DNA of 5,781 nucleotides, taken from assembly GCA_006226225.1 (NCBI GenBank), contig SBHI01000137.1, forward strand, positions 1 to 5,781, given 5' to 3'. The stretch comes from Alphaproteobacteria bacterium. GTDB taxonomy: Bacteria; Pseudomonadota; Alphaproteobacteria; Micavibrionales; CSBR16-224. The position numbers and the translations under genes were made by a program. Below, in pieces: positions 4,665-5,781 of this stretch (positions within the stretch are counted from its first letter, which is position 1; each line of letters opens with the position of its first letter). The notes beneath the pieces were generated by a model. It was not told where the DNA came from. It made no database searches and saw only the letters and a list, made by a program, of their open reading frames with translations.

Positions 4665-5781
4665 TGCAACAACACACAATTCTCTGGTTTCGACAGGATC
4701 TGCGCCTTGCCGATAATCCGGCTTTGCAGGCCGCTTTGCAGGCGAAACACCCCATATTGCCGATCTATATTTTGGATGATGATGCGGAAATACGCCGCAT
4801 TGGCGGTGCGGCGCGCTGGTGGCTGCATGAAAGCCTGACGGCGCTGGATGCGGATTTGCGTGCGCGTGGCAGCCGTCTTTTGTGTTTTCGCGGCAAGGCG
4901 GACGCTGTTCTGCAAAAACTCTGCAAGACATATCATGTGCAGTCCGTGTTCTGGAACCGCAGCTATGTGCCGCAGGTGCAAAAACGCGATACGGCGGTCA
5001 AAACCGCCTTGAAACAGCAAGACATCACTGCGCAGTCTTTTGCCTCCTATCTGCTGTTTGAACCGTGGCAGATCAAAACGGGTGCGGGCAAGCCCTACCG
5101 TGTCTTTACGCCTTTTTCCAAAGCCTGTATGGCGGCGGAATGGATAGGGATAGGGCTGCTTTTTGCTGCACCTGACAGCCTGCCTGCGCCGCAACAATTT
5201 CCCGCAGAGGCCACGATCACCGGTCTTGACCTGCTGCCGCAAATCGGCTGGTACGGGGAAATGGCAGAGCTTTGGCAACCCGGGGAAGCGGGCGCATATA
5301 CGCGCTGGCAGAATTTCTTGGGCGGCGGTATTGCGGATTATCAGAGCCGGCGCGATTTTCCGGATCGTGACGGTGTCTCGCGCCTGTCGCCGCATCTGCA
5401 TTGGGGCGAAATCGCACCGGCGCGGCTGCGTGCAGATATTGCTGCGGCAACGGAAAAGCATCCTGACAGGCAAGGGCGGCATTACGGTTTTCTGCGGCAA
5501 TTGCTGTGGCGAGAATTTTCTTACCATCTGCTGGATCAATTGCCCGACATGGATGATGTGCCGCTGAATGAAAATTTTGCCCGTATGCGCTGGGAAAATG
5601 ATTCGACACTGCTGACGGCGTGGCAACAGGGAAAAACAGGCTATCCGCTGGTCGATGCGGGAATGCGGCAGCTGTGGCGCACAGGCTGGATGCATAACCG
5701 TGTGCGCATGATTGCGGCTTCCTTCCTGATCAAGGATTTGTTTATCGACTGGCGCATCGGCGAAAAATACTTCTGGGACAC
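4664..5781 (+). CDS. phr: Deoxyribodipyrimidine photo-lyase (CPD photolyase), C-terminus cut by right edge
   Basis: A light-driven FAD enzyme that splits UV-induced cyclobutane pyrimidine dimers. The frame from ATG 4664 is open to the window end, 372 codons of a usual 470 or so. The N-terminal antenna-binding domain begins MQQHTILWFRQDLRLADNPAL (1-21) and carries PIYILDD. The FAD domain follows, with LSPHLHWGEIAPARL, LLWREF, then WENDSTLLTAWQ and the signature GKTGYPLVDAGMRQL, GWMHNRVRMIAASFLIKDLF, IDWRIGEKYF. Trp282 (dimer contact), Trp310 and Trp363 correspond to E. coli Trp277, Trp306 and Trp359; the inner Trp382 equivalent lies beyond the edge. This points to class I CPD photolyase rather than a cryptochrome, though the missing end would settle it. 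The start overlaps the dioxygenase stop (TGATG), with only a distant GAGGG at 4647-4651, so translation is probably coupled. Confidence 0.94.
   Translation, partial: MQQHTILWFRQDLRLADNPALQAALQAKHPILPIYILDDDAEIRRIGGAARWWLHESLTALDADLRARGSRLLCFRGKADAVLQKLCKTYHVQSVFWNRSYVPQVQKRDTAVKTALKQQDITAQSFASYLLFEPWQIKTGAGKPYRVFTPFSKACMAAEWIGIGLLFAAPDSLPAPQQFPAEATITGLDLLPQIGWYGEMAELWQPGEAGAYTRWQNFLGGGIADYQSRRDFPDRDGVSRLSPHLHWGEIAPARLRADIAAATEKHPDRQGRHYGFLRQLLWREFSYHLLDQLPDMDDVPLNENFARMRWENDSTLLTAWQQGKTGYPLVDAGMRQLWRTGWMHNRVRMIAASFLIKDLFIDWRIGEKYFWD

Noticed and set aside
4643..5695. Long minus-strand open frame (350 codons) opposite the photolyase gene
   Set aside because: It is antisense to a gene with unmistakable photolyase motifs, has no ribosome binding site, and its product is rich in Arg, Gln, Pro and His as expected of a shadow frame.

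Overview
The window reads as ordinary chromosomal DNA from a Gram-negative bacterium, most likely an alphaproteobacterium. The signs are a DUF3108 periplasmic protein, an XRE/S24-type repressor of a style common in alphaproteobacterial genomes, and moderately GC-rich coding DNA broken by one strikingly AT-rich control region. This placement is an inference from protein style only; there is no rRNA or other marker gene. No tRNA, rRNA, CRISPR array, transposase or insertion sequence was seen.

Left part (1-1515): the first 23 codons of a minus-strand gene run off the left edge. Upstream of it lies a minus-strand gene for an unrecognised 188-residue, basic, soluble protein. Across a 207-bp AT-rich gap, a plus-strand gene encodes a helix-turn-helix repressor fused to an S24/LexA-like C-terminal domain. 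The gap holds good promoter elements for the minus-strand gene, plausible ones for the repressor, a perfect 7-bp inverted repeat of operator size, and an 8-bp direct repeat. The layout (repressor, operator region, divergent target) resembles a small regulatory switch. The repressor appears to have lost both residues of the S24 Ser/Lys protease dyad, so it is unlikely to be inactivated by self-cleavage.

Middle (1522-2470): a minus-strand exported DUF3108 protein ends 6 bp from the repressor (convergent). It shares a 103-bp divergent control region with the next operon.

Right part (2471-5781): three plus-strand genes are packed tightly enough to be one transcript. They are an ArsP/DUF318-type permease with a Cys/His-rich cytosolic-type N-terminus, tryptophan 2,3-dioxygenase (16-nt gap), and a class I cyclobutane-pyrimidine-dimer photolyase (ATGA-type overlap; cut by the right edge). 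The dioxygenase opens the indole ring of tryptophan to N-formylkynurenine, and the photolyase repairs UV dimers using FAD and light. The physiological link between these and a metal-type permease is not evident from the sequence; kynurenine-pathway partners (formamidase, kynureninase) are not in the window.

I did not find a clearly new multi-gene system. The most unusual items are the apparently protease-dead repressor with its divergent unknown partner, the permease-dioxygenase-photolyase gene order, and the long form of the dioxygenase.
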